Shown piece by piece: positions 8,067 through 16,238 of a stretch of DNA of 18,359 nucleotides. A model generated the notes under the pieces. It saw only the letters and a list, made by a program, of their open reading frames with translations, did no database searches and was not told the DNA's origin. The stretch is from the NCBI GenBank assembly GCA_000316135.1, contig JH993846.1:28553-46911 (forward strand). The letters run 5' to 3'. Origin of the DNA: Trachipleistophora hominis. Lineage: Eukaryota; Microsporidia; Pleistophoridae. A program made the translations under genes and the position numbers. Every line of letters starts with the position of its first letter. The stretch's first letter is position 1.

Positions 8067-8157
8067 GAGAAACTCATGGTTTTTTTATTATTGACATGAG
8101 GTCGTGGAAATCGGAAATGTGCGTGTAAAAGGTGGACGATGAGTTGATAGCATTTCT

Positions 8158-8186
8158 TAAATAAGTCTCTTTCAATCAAAAAAAAT
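8158..8186. repeat. dispersed element shared with 5257-5290
   Basis: AAATAAGTCTCTTTCAATC followed by an A-run matches AAATAAAGCTCTTTCAATCT plus an A-run at 5257 with only small indels. Both include AATAA-type sequence and could be 3' ends of decayed related genes or a mobile remnant. Confidence 0.6.
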
Positions 8187-8472
8187 CTGTAAAAATTAGA
8201 AGAAAATGTGATAATACCGATCAATACAGTGATCTATAAGCGAATGTACGAGATTGTAGCAACTTTTCCAATAAAAATAACGTTCATTAGTTCTTTGATA
8301 ATCTAATTGGTAAAAGTTCGTTTAATAATTAGCGTGTAGCACGTATGTCAATTATATTTGAAGTTGTTTAGGGCTTTTTAATTATATCTCTAAATACATG
8401 TATAGCTTATATTTATTTTATAGTACAAATGGCGCTTCTATACCAACTTTTTATTTTAGACTAGCTGCGCTA

Positions 8473-8491
8473 TTCCGTTTATAAAACGGAA
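8473..8491. repeat. perfect 8-bp inverted repeat
   Basis: TTCCGTTT-ata-AAACGGAA. The 3-nt loop makes it a plausible hairpin or protein-binding dyad, but no gene is nearby to interpret it. Confidence 0.6.
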
Positions 8492-8737
8492 GGTTTAAAT
8501 TAGCGTTGTTTTGGCTCATAATTTGTCTAACTATCCTGAATTTAATCATTTATATTCGTTTCTTGTTGATCAAAATTTTTTGATAGGTATTATAAAATCA
8601 ATTTTCTGTTGGCGTCAATGACTAATTTGAATTATATTTTCAGTAAATGAATGCTGAATGAGTTTGGGAAGATGAGAACTTCATAACAACATATAAATTA
8701 TAAATGCAGACGAAAAGACGAAATAATATTTTTTAAA

Positions 8738-8865
8738 TTTTTTCTCAAACTGACCAATCATCCCGCAAATTGTCTTTCTATTATAATGATGACTAACCTT
8801 TTTGATTTTTTTCTCGAAACTAACTAATCAGCTTCCGAGTTATCTTTTTATTTTAATGATGATGA
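8738..8865. repeat. degenerate 70-bp direct repeat, two copies
   Basis: TTTCTCaAAC...CcAATCA...AATGATGA at 8741-8792 recurs 70 bp later (8810-8862) as TTTCTCgAAAC...CtAATCA...AATGATGA. The copies have diverged noticeably, unlike the near-identical arrays elsewhere in the window. Confidence 0.65.
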
Positions 8866-9289
8866 TTGCAAAGATCTTGTGATTTCCTTAAAAAAGATAT
8901 TCAGAAGATACGCGATATTATTTTGGATAATACAACGCGATAAAAAAATAAAATGACGCAAGATACTACAATATGACTATATATTTCATAATTATTACAT
9001 ACAGCAAAAATATTAGGGTGAATGCTTCTTATCTAATCAAAGCTTTAGCTCCATACACCAGTTATAAATTCATTTTAAATTCGTTACTAAAATTAACGAG
9101 AGTTTTCCAATTTAATTAGAAAACTGGTATTTTGTGCCTTTTTTATTGTACTTATAACCAAAAATGGTACTTCACCGTATCAAGACTCGATATATTACGC
9201 TTGTACAAAATTATCAAGCATAGAATCAACAACCATAATACTCATCTCTAAAATGACTATCAAGACTAAAATTAAATTATTAGCTAAAA

Positions 9290-9394
9290 TTAGATAAATT
9301 GGCCAATTAAACACAAATAGGAATTTTCAATAAGAATTTTTCGTGTTATAAAGGATATTTCTGTGGCCTCGTCTTGGCTGGCCAGCACCTTCAT
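9290..9394 (-). CDS. possible 34-aa ORF (MKVLASQDEATEISF...)
   Basis: A minus-strand ATG at 9394 lies one base after CCC, the same type of start-site context as the main genes. The ORF encodes 34 residues and ends at 9290-9292. It is divergent to the micro-ORF starting at 9484, with 89 bp between starts. I recognise no family. It could be a micro-protein, the first exon of a spliced gene, or chance. Confidence 0.25.
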   Translation of the reverse strand: MKVLASQDEATEISFITRKILIENSYLCLIGQFI

Positions 9395-9483
9395 TGGGTT
9401 TCTATCAATAATTTTTCTTTTAAAACTTTCTCTAGTGACTGGCTCATTGGCTCTTACACCATTATTCATCCTGTTAGTAACCC

Positions 9484-9600
9484 ATGGCTTCCGATATAAC
9501 CGAGTATATTAAGTGTTATCACTACTGTCTCGTGATCGCAGGCTCTGTAGTAGCATTATCCTTATTAGTAGTTCTTGTAAGGATATTATTATCCTCTTAA
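9484..9600 (+). CDS. possible 38-aa single-span membrane micro-protein
   Basis: ATG at 9484 directly follows CCC and opens 38 codons (MASDITEYIKCYHYCLVIAG...). A polar N-terminal stretch of ~15 residues is followed by a hydrophobic segment (about 16-35, LVIAGSVVALSLLVVLVRIL) and a two-residue tail. This composition resembles small tail-anchored subunits of membrane complexes, but I cannot name it. An in-frame TAA lies just upstream, so the ORF cannot begin earlier. It sits 183 bp before the cysteine-repeat membrane protein; no splice from the GTAAGG at 9577 keeps that gene's frame. Confidence 0.4.
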   Translation: MASDITEYIKCYHYCLVIAGSVVALSLLVVLVRILLSS

Positions 9601-9726
9601 ATAGTTAATTAACTATCTAATCAATCTTTTATCGCTTTTATTAAATTTAAGCAACTATAATATTAACTATTAACTTTAAAAACTATTAATTTTCCTAATG
9701 TTCTAATTTGTAATTACATCTATGAT

Positions 9727-9744
9727 TAATTAAATACGTCGTAA
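9727..9744. repeat. 18-bp direct repeat, left copy
   Basis: TAATTAAATACGTCGTAA occurs here, 39 bp before the ATG of the cysteine-repeat gene, and again exactly at 11216-11233 beyond that gene. Confidence 0.85.
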
Positions 9745-9783
9745 AAAGTATTTAAAAGGTGTAATAGGTGGTATTCGCGTAGC

Positions 9784-10803
9784 ATGACACAAAAAGGCAC
9801 TCTTCTTGCTGATGACAATAATTCTACTCAAATAACTCCTGAACAGAGACCTAATACCAGCGAACACTTATATTCTGATACAACGAACACTACTATGGAA
9901 ATTTCAGATAAAAGCGCGGAAAAATCGTTCGAGATAAAATGTCACTCAAATCTTATCAATTTACGATGTTTGCCGCAGTCTGAACCTGAGCAAAATTCCA
10001 ACACAATGATCACATTTAAAACAAAATGCTATCCCAATGGTCTTGTTAACAACTGCACTTCCAGAATTAATTTAAAAAAGAATAATATGAAAAGTATAAC
10101 AGGATTTGATATGACTTGTAAGACTAAAACAGCTGATGCTCTTGGTTGTACTGGTAGCATTGGTTTAGGAAAGGTTAAACCTGGGATAAAATCCGGCACG
10201 CCAAAAAAATCAACATTACAGACAACCTGCAGATGGGAAATGGAACAAAATATGAGAGGCATAACGTGTTCTACGCAATCATCTAATTTAGATATTAGCT
10301 CTGGTCAAATAGCACCGTTTGTAGCGGATTGTCAAGGTGACATTCTTGGACGAAGTGGCACGAGTTGCGTTCTGAGGCGTAATGCCCAAGCGTTCGCTTC
10401 TATCAGACCAACTTGGTTTAAACTAAATTGCAAGGGCACGACCAATGATAGACCAGAGATGTCCTGTAACGGAGGTATTGTCCTTGAAGAGACTGATCAT
10501 AATACTGGGAATACATCAGACACCATTTTCACGCCCACATCAGCCTTATTTTCAGCTAATAAGTATGATCCTGTCGCAGAAGGCGTTTTTAATAGTCTTA
10601 TTACCTATGACACTGTTCAACCTACTTTTGAACCAAAGTTAGATTTAACTGATCCAAAGATAACGGTAGGAATACTCGTTGCGCCTTTATTTGTTTTATT
10701 CGTTGGCTTGTGGATAGTGCTATGGCTTAGGAGATCAAAGCACAAAAAAATCGATCGTTCGAAGAACAAACCAGTGCAGAAGATAAAACAACCTGCTAAA
10801 TAA
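9784..10803 (+). CDS. unrecognised membrane protein with six cysteine-pair repeats
   Basis: A 339-residue protein I do not recognise. Residues 1-48 are polar, rich in Thr/Asn/Ser. Six repeats of about 30-37 residues follow, each with a strand-like aromatic/aliphatic-x-x-x-Cys entry (FEIKC, FKTKC, FDMTC, LQTTC, FVADC, FKLNC) and a second Cys 8-12 residues later. The twelve cysteines (53/62, 82/91, 112/122, 149/162, 183/195, 216/228) are the only ones in the protein, which suggests one disulfide per repeat. After a Thr/Ser-rich linker comes a single membrane span (~293-315) and a basic tail of ~24 residues. This implies cysteine repeats outside and tail inside, yet the N terminus has no signal peptide and no earlier in-frame ATG exists before the stop at 9742. 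It lacks the C-run before its start. A spore-wall, polar-tube or host-facing surface protein is possible but only an inference. Confidence 0.85.
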   Translation: MTQKGTLLADDNNSTQITPEQRPNTSEHLYSDTTNTTMEISDKSAEKSFEIKCHSNLINLRCLPQSEPEQNSNTMITFKTKCYPNGLVNNCTSRINLKKNNMKSITGFDMTCKTKTADALGCTGSIGLGKVKPGIKSGTPKKSTLQTTCRWEMEQNMRGITCSTQSSNLDISSGQIAPFVADCQGDILGRSGTSCVLRRNAQAFASIRPTWFKLNCKGTTNDRPEMSCNGGIVLEETDHNTGNTSDTIFTPTSALFSANKYDPVAEGVFNSLITYDTVQPTFEPKLDLTDPKITVGILVAPLFVLFVGLWIVLWLRRSKHKKIDRSKNKPVQKIKQPAK

Positions 10804-10960
10804 ACGATGAAGTTGCTTTGAAATGTCGTTCTTAGTTATGTTTAAGCTTTTCAATTGAAATATCAAAAAGTTTCTTTAATGACGTGGTTGTTTTTAAAAG
10901 CCCTTTAATCATCATTCCACACACTACACAAACATTCTTCTAGGATTGATCAGACCCATT

Positions 10961-11137
10961 GGAGTACTCCTGAGAAGTAAGTTATGACTTGCGTGTTAAG
11001 ATTACTGCTGCGGTAGCAGCATACCTTTCACTTGTTGTGAGGGTGTGCGTGAAGCAGCGCACTGATTTCCTCCATGAATCAACGACCGGTTGACTTGTAA
11101 TAATTAAACAGACTCTTACAAAAGAGTGTGTTTGATT
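10961..11137. ncRNA. candidate structured RNA (six hairpins in a row)
   Basis: Successive inverted repeats: GGAGTACTCC (10961-10970); TGCTGC-ggta-GCAGCA (11006-11021); CTTTCAC-ttgtt-GTGAGGG with two G-U pairs (11025-11043); GTGCG-8 nt-CGCAC (11045-11062); TCAAC-gaccg-GTTGA (11079-11093); and a 16-position stem with one G-U pair and one mismatch around ACAA (11102-11137). A T5 run at 11171-11175 could end a Pol III transcript on the plus strand. I could not match it to 5S rRNA, U snRNAs, SRP, RNase P or tRNA by eye. The strand is unknown, and the block may instead be a shared terminator region for the convergent genes. Confidence 0.35.
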
Positions 11138-11215
11138 AGGTAGTGAATACAAAGCAGATAATTAAAATAATTTTTAATAAAAAAATTAAAAAACAGCCGT
11201 ATATTACCTACAATG

Positions 11216-11233
11216 TAATTAAATACGTCGTAA
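11216..11233. repeat. 18-bp direct repeat, right copy
   Basis: Exact match to 9727-9744, same orientation. Together they bracket the cysteine-repeat gene and the hairpin block. Confidence 0.85.
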
Positions 11234-11373
11234 CTAAAGAGAATGGTACAACACCTCTCAAAATAATTAATTGGCCTTAATAACAGAACCACCCAATCAA
11301 AAAAAATAAATTATTGCAGAACATCAAACTACGCATTACTGCCCAAACGTACAACTGCTTAGTTAAAATAAAT

Positions 11374-13839
11374 TTAATTGTTGATAATTGCCAATACTCT
11401 CTCCTTCTCTCTCTGCTCCATCGCACTAAAAACGCTATATCCAAACGTACCATTTTCTAAAGATGGCAAAACAGATCGCAGAAAGCTTTTAACATTAATA
11501 TTATCAAGAGGTGTTATGAAATACACATCCTCCTCCAGATATTCATCGCTTTCATCATACTCTGTCTCAGCATCGTTGTCTATCTCTTCGTTATTTTCAA
11601 TTTTTTGGCGTAGCACCTCAGCCTGGTCATAGGTGTAGAGAAGATGAGTAAAGAGCGCAAGGAACCGTGACACGTCAAAAGTATCTTTAAAGCGCATGAT
11701 GTTCGCGCAGAACAGCAGTCCAATCTTCTTGTCGTGCACGCGGCTGAACCGCTTCCTAACATTATACATGTCCTGTATGTACACGTCCATATTAGGCTTT
11801 AATATCGAATACACCCTGGTACTGCCCGAACACGCATCGATGTTCAGGGCATTCAGAAGAATCTCCAGTCCGTAGACAAGGCTGTTGTTGTCCAGCTTTG
11901 AGTAGTTATCAAAAACTATTTTCAGGAAGTGCTCCATGTAATTCACCTCAGCAACATACTTTCCGTTCAGGATCAGGCTCTCAATAATTTTGCATCCGTT
12001 GATGAAATCCTCGTCGAACAGGTATTCATCCTCCTGGTAGCACAGAATATCAACAAAGCTCACGATCTTGTCTAAATTAGATACATTACAGTGACTGATG
12101 TAGTTATCAAGGAGATACGTCATCTCCTCAGAGCAGTTTATCAGTTCCTTCTGATCAGATTCTAAAACCATACGGACCAGCTCTAAAATATTTTGATCGC
12201 CTGTCTTGAAGACGTAGAGCACGTTGCTGATTATATCCAGGGTCTCCGTGTAGAAATCGTACTTCTTGTTCTTAAGGACGTAAAACAGCGTGGGAAGCGC
12301 AAGCTCATATATTTTGAAAACTACGTCTCGTTTTTCCTCCAGGCTCAAAATAAGATCGCTTATAATTCTCAGGTAGGGCGTCGTCTCTATGTTATCGATT
12401 TTAACACTATCAATCATCTTTTTGCACAGATCAACGGCGTAGCAGGAGATATCAAACGTATCGATGACCGTTTCGAGTGTTTCACTGATCTGCTCGAGGT
12501 TCAGCGGATTGTAGACCAGGGTGTTCAAAATAATCGGCAAATTGCGTTCAACATCGTTTCTCAGATCTGCAGCATCGAAAAATATGGGCAAACAAAGCGC
12601 AGAATTCGTTCTTATACTCTCATCGCCACTTTTAAGCGCATCCAGAACCATATTGAACACTCTCCGCCTGTCTTCCCCTATGTTCTCAATGTCCATCAGC
12701 TGCAGCGCGTAAAACGCCTGTGATTTTATGAAATTGTGGGGATCCTCCAAACACGCCTTAACAGATTCGACAAACTCCGGGTACAAATTGCTGCCACGTA
12801 GCAAAGGCTCAGATTGTACAAACAGTGAGAGCCCCACGTACCTCTCCTTAGGGTTCTCCGATCGTAGCAAATTCTTCATGTACTGCAGGATAGCATCCTG
12901 TTTATTGCTGACCTTCAGAATATCCGTAAACAGCAACGAGCAGGAATTGTGCGTGTCATCCGTGTAGTTGTACTTCAACTTGAGGTCATCGTGCACGTCC
13001 GCGTCCTTGTACGCCAAGTTCGGTATTATAAGCGTTTCGATGAGCGAGTTAAGCATGTCCTGGCGCAGAATACGATCCGCATTTTCATCCTGGCAGTACA
13101 AAATGAAATACTCCGCCTTGTACTGGTCATGTCCTTGCAGGCAGTAGAAATAGTTCAGGATACGCTCGTCTTGGCGAATCTCGTCGCAGTTCAAGAGTCC
13201 TTTAAACGACCGAGTAGAGATTCGCAAGAGGAACCCCGCCGAGTGCTTGTCTGTGTACGCCAACGCGTGAGAAATGGCAGCTCTGAGGAAATTAACATCG
13301 AGCAGTTGCGGGGGCACGTAGTAATTGTCGAAAATCTTTGAGAGCGTTTTCCTAAAATCCTGGCAGTTCTTCAGCTTGTTGAAGAAAACGAGCGGATCAA
13401 CGCTCTGCAGAAGCGAGGAGGTCGCCGCGTTAGAGAACTTCGTTCTGTCTCTCTCTGCGTACGCATTCAGGATCAGGAGCGCAGTGTCAAAAGATTCTTT
13501 TCCAGTATCTCCTCTTATTATATTCTGAAAATCAACGACATACTCCTTATTCTTAGCTACGTGCTGAGAAATAATCTCGCCGTATATCCCAACATTCACA
13601 GGATCCTTGACCGCCAGGTTTACGACATCTAAGTCTAAATCCTCAATAACGGCATTCTTGAAAAACGTTGCGCTGACCTGCCGTATCAAAGGATCGCTGT
13701 CCTTCATGTAAGTACCCGGAAGAGAGTACACGAATTCTTTGTTAGATACAAGTTTTTGCAGTTCATTCTCCGATTCTCTACGTCTCTGCGGATCGGGATT
13801 GAGTGTGTTTTGGAACAGGTGCTTTATTGCCTCGGTCAT
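11374..13839 (-). CDS. importin-7/8-type karyopherin (Nmd5/Sxm1 family)
   Basis: An 821-residue helical-repeat protein. The N terminus has the importin-beta pattern: a first HEAT helix TEAIKHLFQNTLNPDPQRRR, then DPLIRQVSATFFKNAV, matching the 'R..A...LKN' helix of the karyopherin N domain. The rest reads as paired amphipathic helices. Near the C terminus (about 751-771) is a strongly acidic run (NDAETEYDESDEYLEED). ITPLDNINVKSF follows, then a final EQREKERV helix: the acidic loop, '(T)PLD' turn and charged end typical of importin-7/8 and yeast Nmd5/Sxm1. Family members are about 1,040 residues. These proteins bind RanGTP and import ribosomal proteins, histones and other cargo. Start choice is supported by CCC 5 nt before the ATG. 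Like the DDB1-like gene it looks GC-richer than SEC15. Another importin-beta subfamily cannot be fully excluded. Confidence 0.82.
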   Translation of the reverse strand: MTEAIKHLFQNTLNPDPQRRRESENELQKLVSNKEFVYSLPGTYMKDSDPLIRQVSATFFKNAVIEDLDLDVVNLAVKDPVNVGIYGEIISQHVAKNKEYVVDFQNIIRGDTGKESFDTALLILNAYAERDRTKFSNAATSSLLQSVDPLVFFNKLKNCQDFRKTLSKIFDNYYVPPQLLDVNFLRAAISHALAYTDKHSAGFLLRISTRSFKGLLNCDEIRQDERILNYFYCLQGHDQYKAEYFILYCQDENADRILRQDMLNSLIETLIIPNLAYKDADVHDDLKLKYNYTDDTHNSCSLLFTDILKVSNKQDAILQYMKNLLRSENPKERYVGLSLFVQSEPLLRGSNLYPEFVESVKACLEDPHNFIKSQAFYALQLMDIENIGEDRRRVFNMVLDALKSGDESIRTNSALCLPIFFDAADLRNDVERNLPIILNTLVYNPLNLEQISETLETVIDTFDISCYAVDLCKKMIDSVKIDNIETTPYLRIISDLILSLEEKRDVVFKIYELALPTLFYVLKNKKYDFYTETLDIISNVLYVFKTGDQNILELVRMVLESDQKELINCSEEMTYLLDNYISHCNVSNLDKIVSFVDILCYQEDEYLFDEDFINGCKIIESLILNGKYVAEVNYMEHFLKIVFDNYSKLDNNSLVYGLEILLNALNIDACSGSTRVYSILKPNMDVYIQDMYNVRKRFSRVHDKKIGLLFCANIMRFKDTFDVSRFLALFTHLLYTYDQAEVLRQKIENNEEIDNDAETEYDESDEYLEEDVYFITPLDNINVKSFLRSVLPSLENGTFGYSVFSAMEQREKERVLAIINN

Positions 13840-14412
13840 TACAAGGGCAAATTTTTTTTGCTTTTAAAACGAATAAAAAATTTATTTGGCACTTTTATGG
13901 TTACGTTTATGACACAAAGTTAGACTGTATCTCTAATTTGATACGTGTTTTGTTTGCATGCTGTTAGAGCAGTGCAATAAATAGCATTTTATGGTTTCTC
14001 GTTGTGTGCGGCGGAATATTGGTCAGCATTTACAACTCTTGTTTCAAATTGCGATTGATTGGTTTCTAAGTGACAGTGCAAAAGATGAATGCTCTGGTGA
14101 TGTGATGTTACCAAAGAAACATTCAACCTGTTATTGAGAGAGAAATTGCCAATAGATGTAAATTACACGGTGATAAATTAAAACATAACATTTAATTGGT
14201 ATGTTAATGTAAATCATCAAAATAGATGAAAATAACACATGATAACGGAAACATAGCCTGTTATAGTCAAGAAACTGTCAATACAACGCTTTAAAGGCAG
14301 TTACTTGCCATATTAAATACGAAATTAGGAAAACAGAAACATTTTTACTAAATGCGTTCTATTGAACATGCAATCAGCGCGTATTAAATACGAGCAAAGC
14401 TTTCCACGTGGC
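13840..14412. other. spacer between the importin and CIA1 genes
   Basis: Two pairs of diverged direct repeats are visible. AATAGATGNAAATNACAC...TGATAA occurs at 14151-14176 and 14221-14245. GAAACAT...CCTGTTAT...AATA occurs at 14116-14155 and 14248-14284. A 48-codon plus-strand ORF (13991-14137, MVSRCVRRNIGQ...) overlaps one repeat. It has no C-run and resembles nothing I know, so I treat it as probably non-coding. Confidence 0.5.
13845..13847 (-). promoter_or_regulatory. C-run before the importin start
   Basis: CCC on the minus strand ends 5 nt before the ATG at 13839. Confidence 0.5.
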
Positions 14413-15294
14413 CTATTCAGAAAAATCAACATGATAAACTTTTAAGCAGCCATCGTCTGAACACGTGACAAGCATGTTATTATCATCGGAATATTTTACG
14501 CAATTTATGTCTTTTTGATGCGCATCCTCTAATGAACACTTGACCTGCAACGATTCATCAACGATTACAAGGGACTTGCTGTCAACCGCTAACGCCAAGA
14601 AATCCCGTATTCTGCAGAGTGATAGAATAGGATAGACTGAAATATTACAGCAGTAATCAAAGACCCAGTCCTTTTCCTTCCTGTACACGTAAATACAGCC
14701 ATCATTACTTGCCACAAAAAGCTTTGTTAGCATCTCAACGTCCCAAACAGTTTCCTTTTGTGCCTCCAGTGACTGTAATAAGACCCATGAATCATCATAC
14801 ATCGTAAAACGCTGATATACTTTCACTGTGTTATCGTATCCGTACGTGTACAGCAAATTGTTAAAAAATTTGACACCTTTTACGTCCTGTGTGTGATCCT
14901 CAAGTATAGAATCGATCTCAATTTTATCGTTCAGTTTACACACCCAAACCGTTTTACCTCGTGTGCTAAGCGCTATGTAGTTGTCTCTTCTGTTCCCGTT
15001 CAACAGATCAACACCTTTTATTTCTGTTTCTGGTCCTTCTATTAAGTCCAATATTTTATCCTCGTATAAGACCGTGGCATTCCCGTCATAACTACCGCAG
15101 ACTATCACACCATCCTTTGCTGCGATGCATCTTATTGATTTTTCGTGTTGGCACAGAATTTTTTGCGTATGCAGATCCGTGCTAAGCTTGTGAAGTATTT
15201 TTTTAGTCCCACCGGTTAATACAGAGTCCTTTGTTACCGCCAATGACAGCAATTTCTCATCAAATTGTGCACTTCCCCTCTCCGTTATTTTCAT
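14413..15294 (-). CDS. CIA1: Cia1/CIAO1 WD40 protein of cytosolic Fe-S assembly
   Basis: A 293-residue WD40-type propeller, slightly shorter than yeast Cia1 (330) and human CIAO1 (339). Diagnostic strands are present: DHTQDVKGVKF (~133-143), matching the CIAO1 'EHTQDVK' blade; YDNTVKVYQ (~153-161), matching 'YDDTVKLYR'; and DDSWVLLQSLEAQKETVWDVE (~167-187), matching 'DDW...LEGHESTVWS'. The last blade is LVTCSDDGCLKVYHVDF. Cia1 is the scaffold of the CIA targeting complex with Cia2 and Mms19, handing Fe-S clusters to nuclear and cytosolic enzymes. No membrane span or targeting signal is seen. The start is the first ATG; unlike most neighbours it lacks a clear CCC, with GCC about 10 nt upstream instead. 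DRE2 at 4229-4585 works earlier in the same pathway. Confidence 0.92.
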   Translation of the reverse strand: MKITERGSAQFDEKLLSLAVTKDSVLTGGTKKILHKLSTDLHTQKILCQHEKSIRCIAAKDGVIVCGSYDGNATVLYEDKILDLIEGPETEIKGVDLLNGNRRDNYIALSTRGKTVWVCKLNDKIEIDSILEDHTQDVKGVKFFNNLLYTYGYDNTVKVYQRFTMYDDSWVLLQSLEAQKETVWDVEMLTKLFVASNDGCIYVYRKEKDWVFDYCCNISVYPILSLCRIRDFLALAVDSKSLVIVDESLQVKCSLEDAHQKDINCVKYSDDNNMLVTCSDDGCLKVYHVDFSE

Positions 15295-16238
15295 ATTGCC
15301 GAAAGGCTTTAAATATTTTTAATAAATCACTAACCAGCGTAATAATTTGATATTTTTGTTTTTCATTTCGTTTAATGGTTCATATTACTCTTTCATCCCG
15401 TTCACAATTTCTATTAAGCAGGTTTTACTATCATTAGGAACTATTACAACGTTTTTGATCGTGTTTTGTTGATAATCGCTCGGCTGAATGCCAAATGATC
15501 ATTGTTTTGCAATATAAATACTTATCTCGTGGCCGAACGATGAACATTTCACGTAAAGAATGAATAGTAAAGCTTTTAATATTCGTATTTATCTAGCCAA
15601 CGATGCTATGATGGACAGTAGCCCGCCTGAGATTTGCTTATGAATGGTGTGATGCTGTGGTATGAGAAGAAACAGAAATAATAAGTAAAGTCCAATTTAA
15701 AACATTCGTATTTACTAACATTAATCAGCATCGTCACTGTACTTTAAAAAATCATAAAGCACACAAATTATCAGAAACACGTTGATGTTAGGAAATAACC
15801 GATTTTACAGAAAAATAGAATCTTTGAACTGTACAAATATGATAAATCAGCTTATTCATAGCGCAATAAAATATTATAAATAGTTTATATGGCTGTAATA
15901 TGATGCTAACAAAGCATTATGATGCTTTATTATAGTTAATAAACTTAGATTTACACTCCTTCCCGTGCATCTACACGTATTGCTTAATAAGTGTATTTGT
16001 AACAGATTTTTATTGTAAATAGATTTCTTATACGCTGTTTCTTTTGCCATTTAATTGTATTATAGTGTTTAAGTTTGTTATAGAAACGGTTTTTCCTTTA
16101 AACCTGCCTTAATTCTCCACTGCACAAAGTGTTTTTGATAGTTAAGTAAATACCAAGACCTAAATGGAAAGTTCTCAGAAACAGATCATCATTCATATGT
16201 TTAGCTTTGGTATTGTTTAACATTATTTTTATACCGCA

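Larger units (their letters stand above)
7329..9783. other. 2.4-kb AT-rich spacer with diverged repeats and possible micro-ORFs
   Basis: No ORF of ordinary size is convincing. The spacer contains a diverged copy of the 59-bp repeat (7984-8066), a copy of the 5257 element (8158-8186), an 8-bp-arm inverted repeat (8473-8491), a degenerate 70-bp direct repeat (8738-8865) and two small divergent ORFs around 9290-9600. It may hold decayed genes. I found no tRNA-like B box with matching arms. Confidence 0.6.
10804..11373. other. spacer with a GC-richer hairpin block
   Basis: Both neighbouring genes end here, since the cysteine-repeat gene and the importin gene are convergent. The middle (10940-11140) is visibly GC-richer than the flanks and packed with inverted repeats, described separately. 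The outer parts are plain AT-rich DNA. There is no ORF above ~20 codons of note. Confidence 0.6.

Noticed and set aside
9484..10803. The membrane micro-ORF as a signal-peptide exon spliced to the cysteine-repeat gene
   Set aside because: The GTAAGG at 9577 would leave phase 0, but no AG between 9745 and 9784 joins in frame; every option meets a stop or shifts frame.
10940..11140. tRNA or 5S rRNA in the hairpin block
   Set aside because: No B box (GGTTCRANNCC), no acceptor stem pairing and no 5S-like conserved blocks were found on either strand.
13991..14137. 48-codon plus-strand ORF between the importin and CIA1 genes
   Set aside because: It overlaps a diverged repeat, lacks the start-site motif and resembles nothing; chance is likelier.
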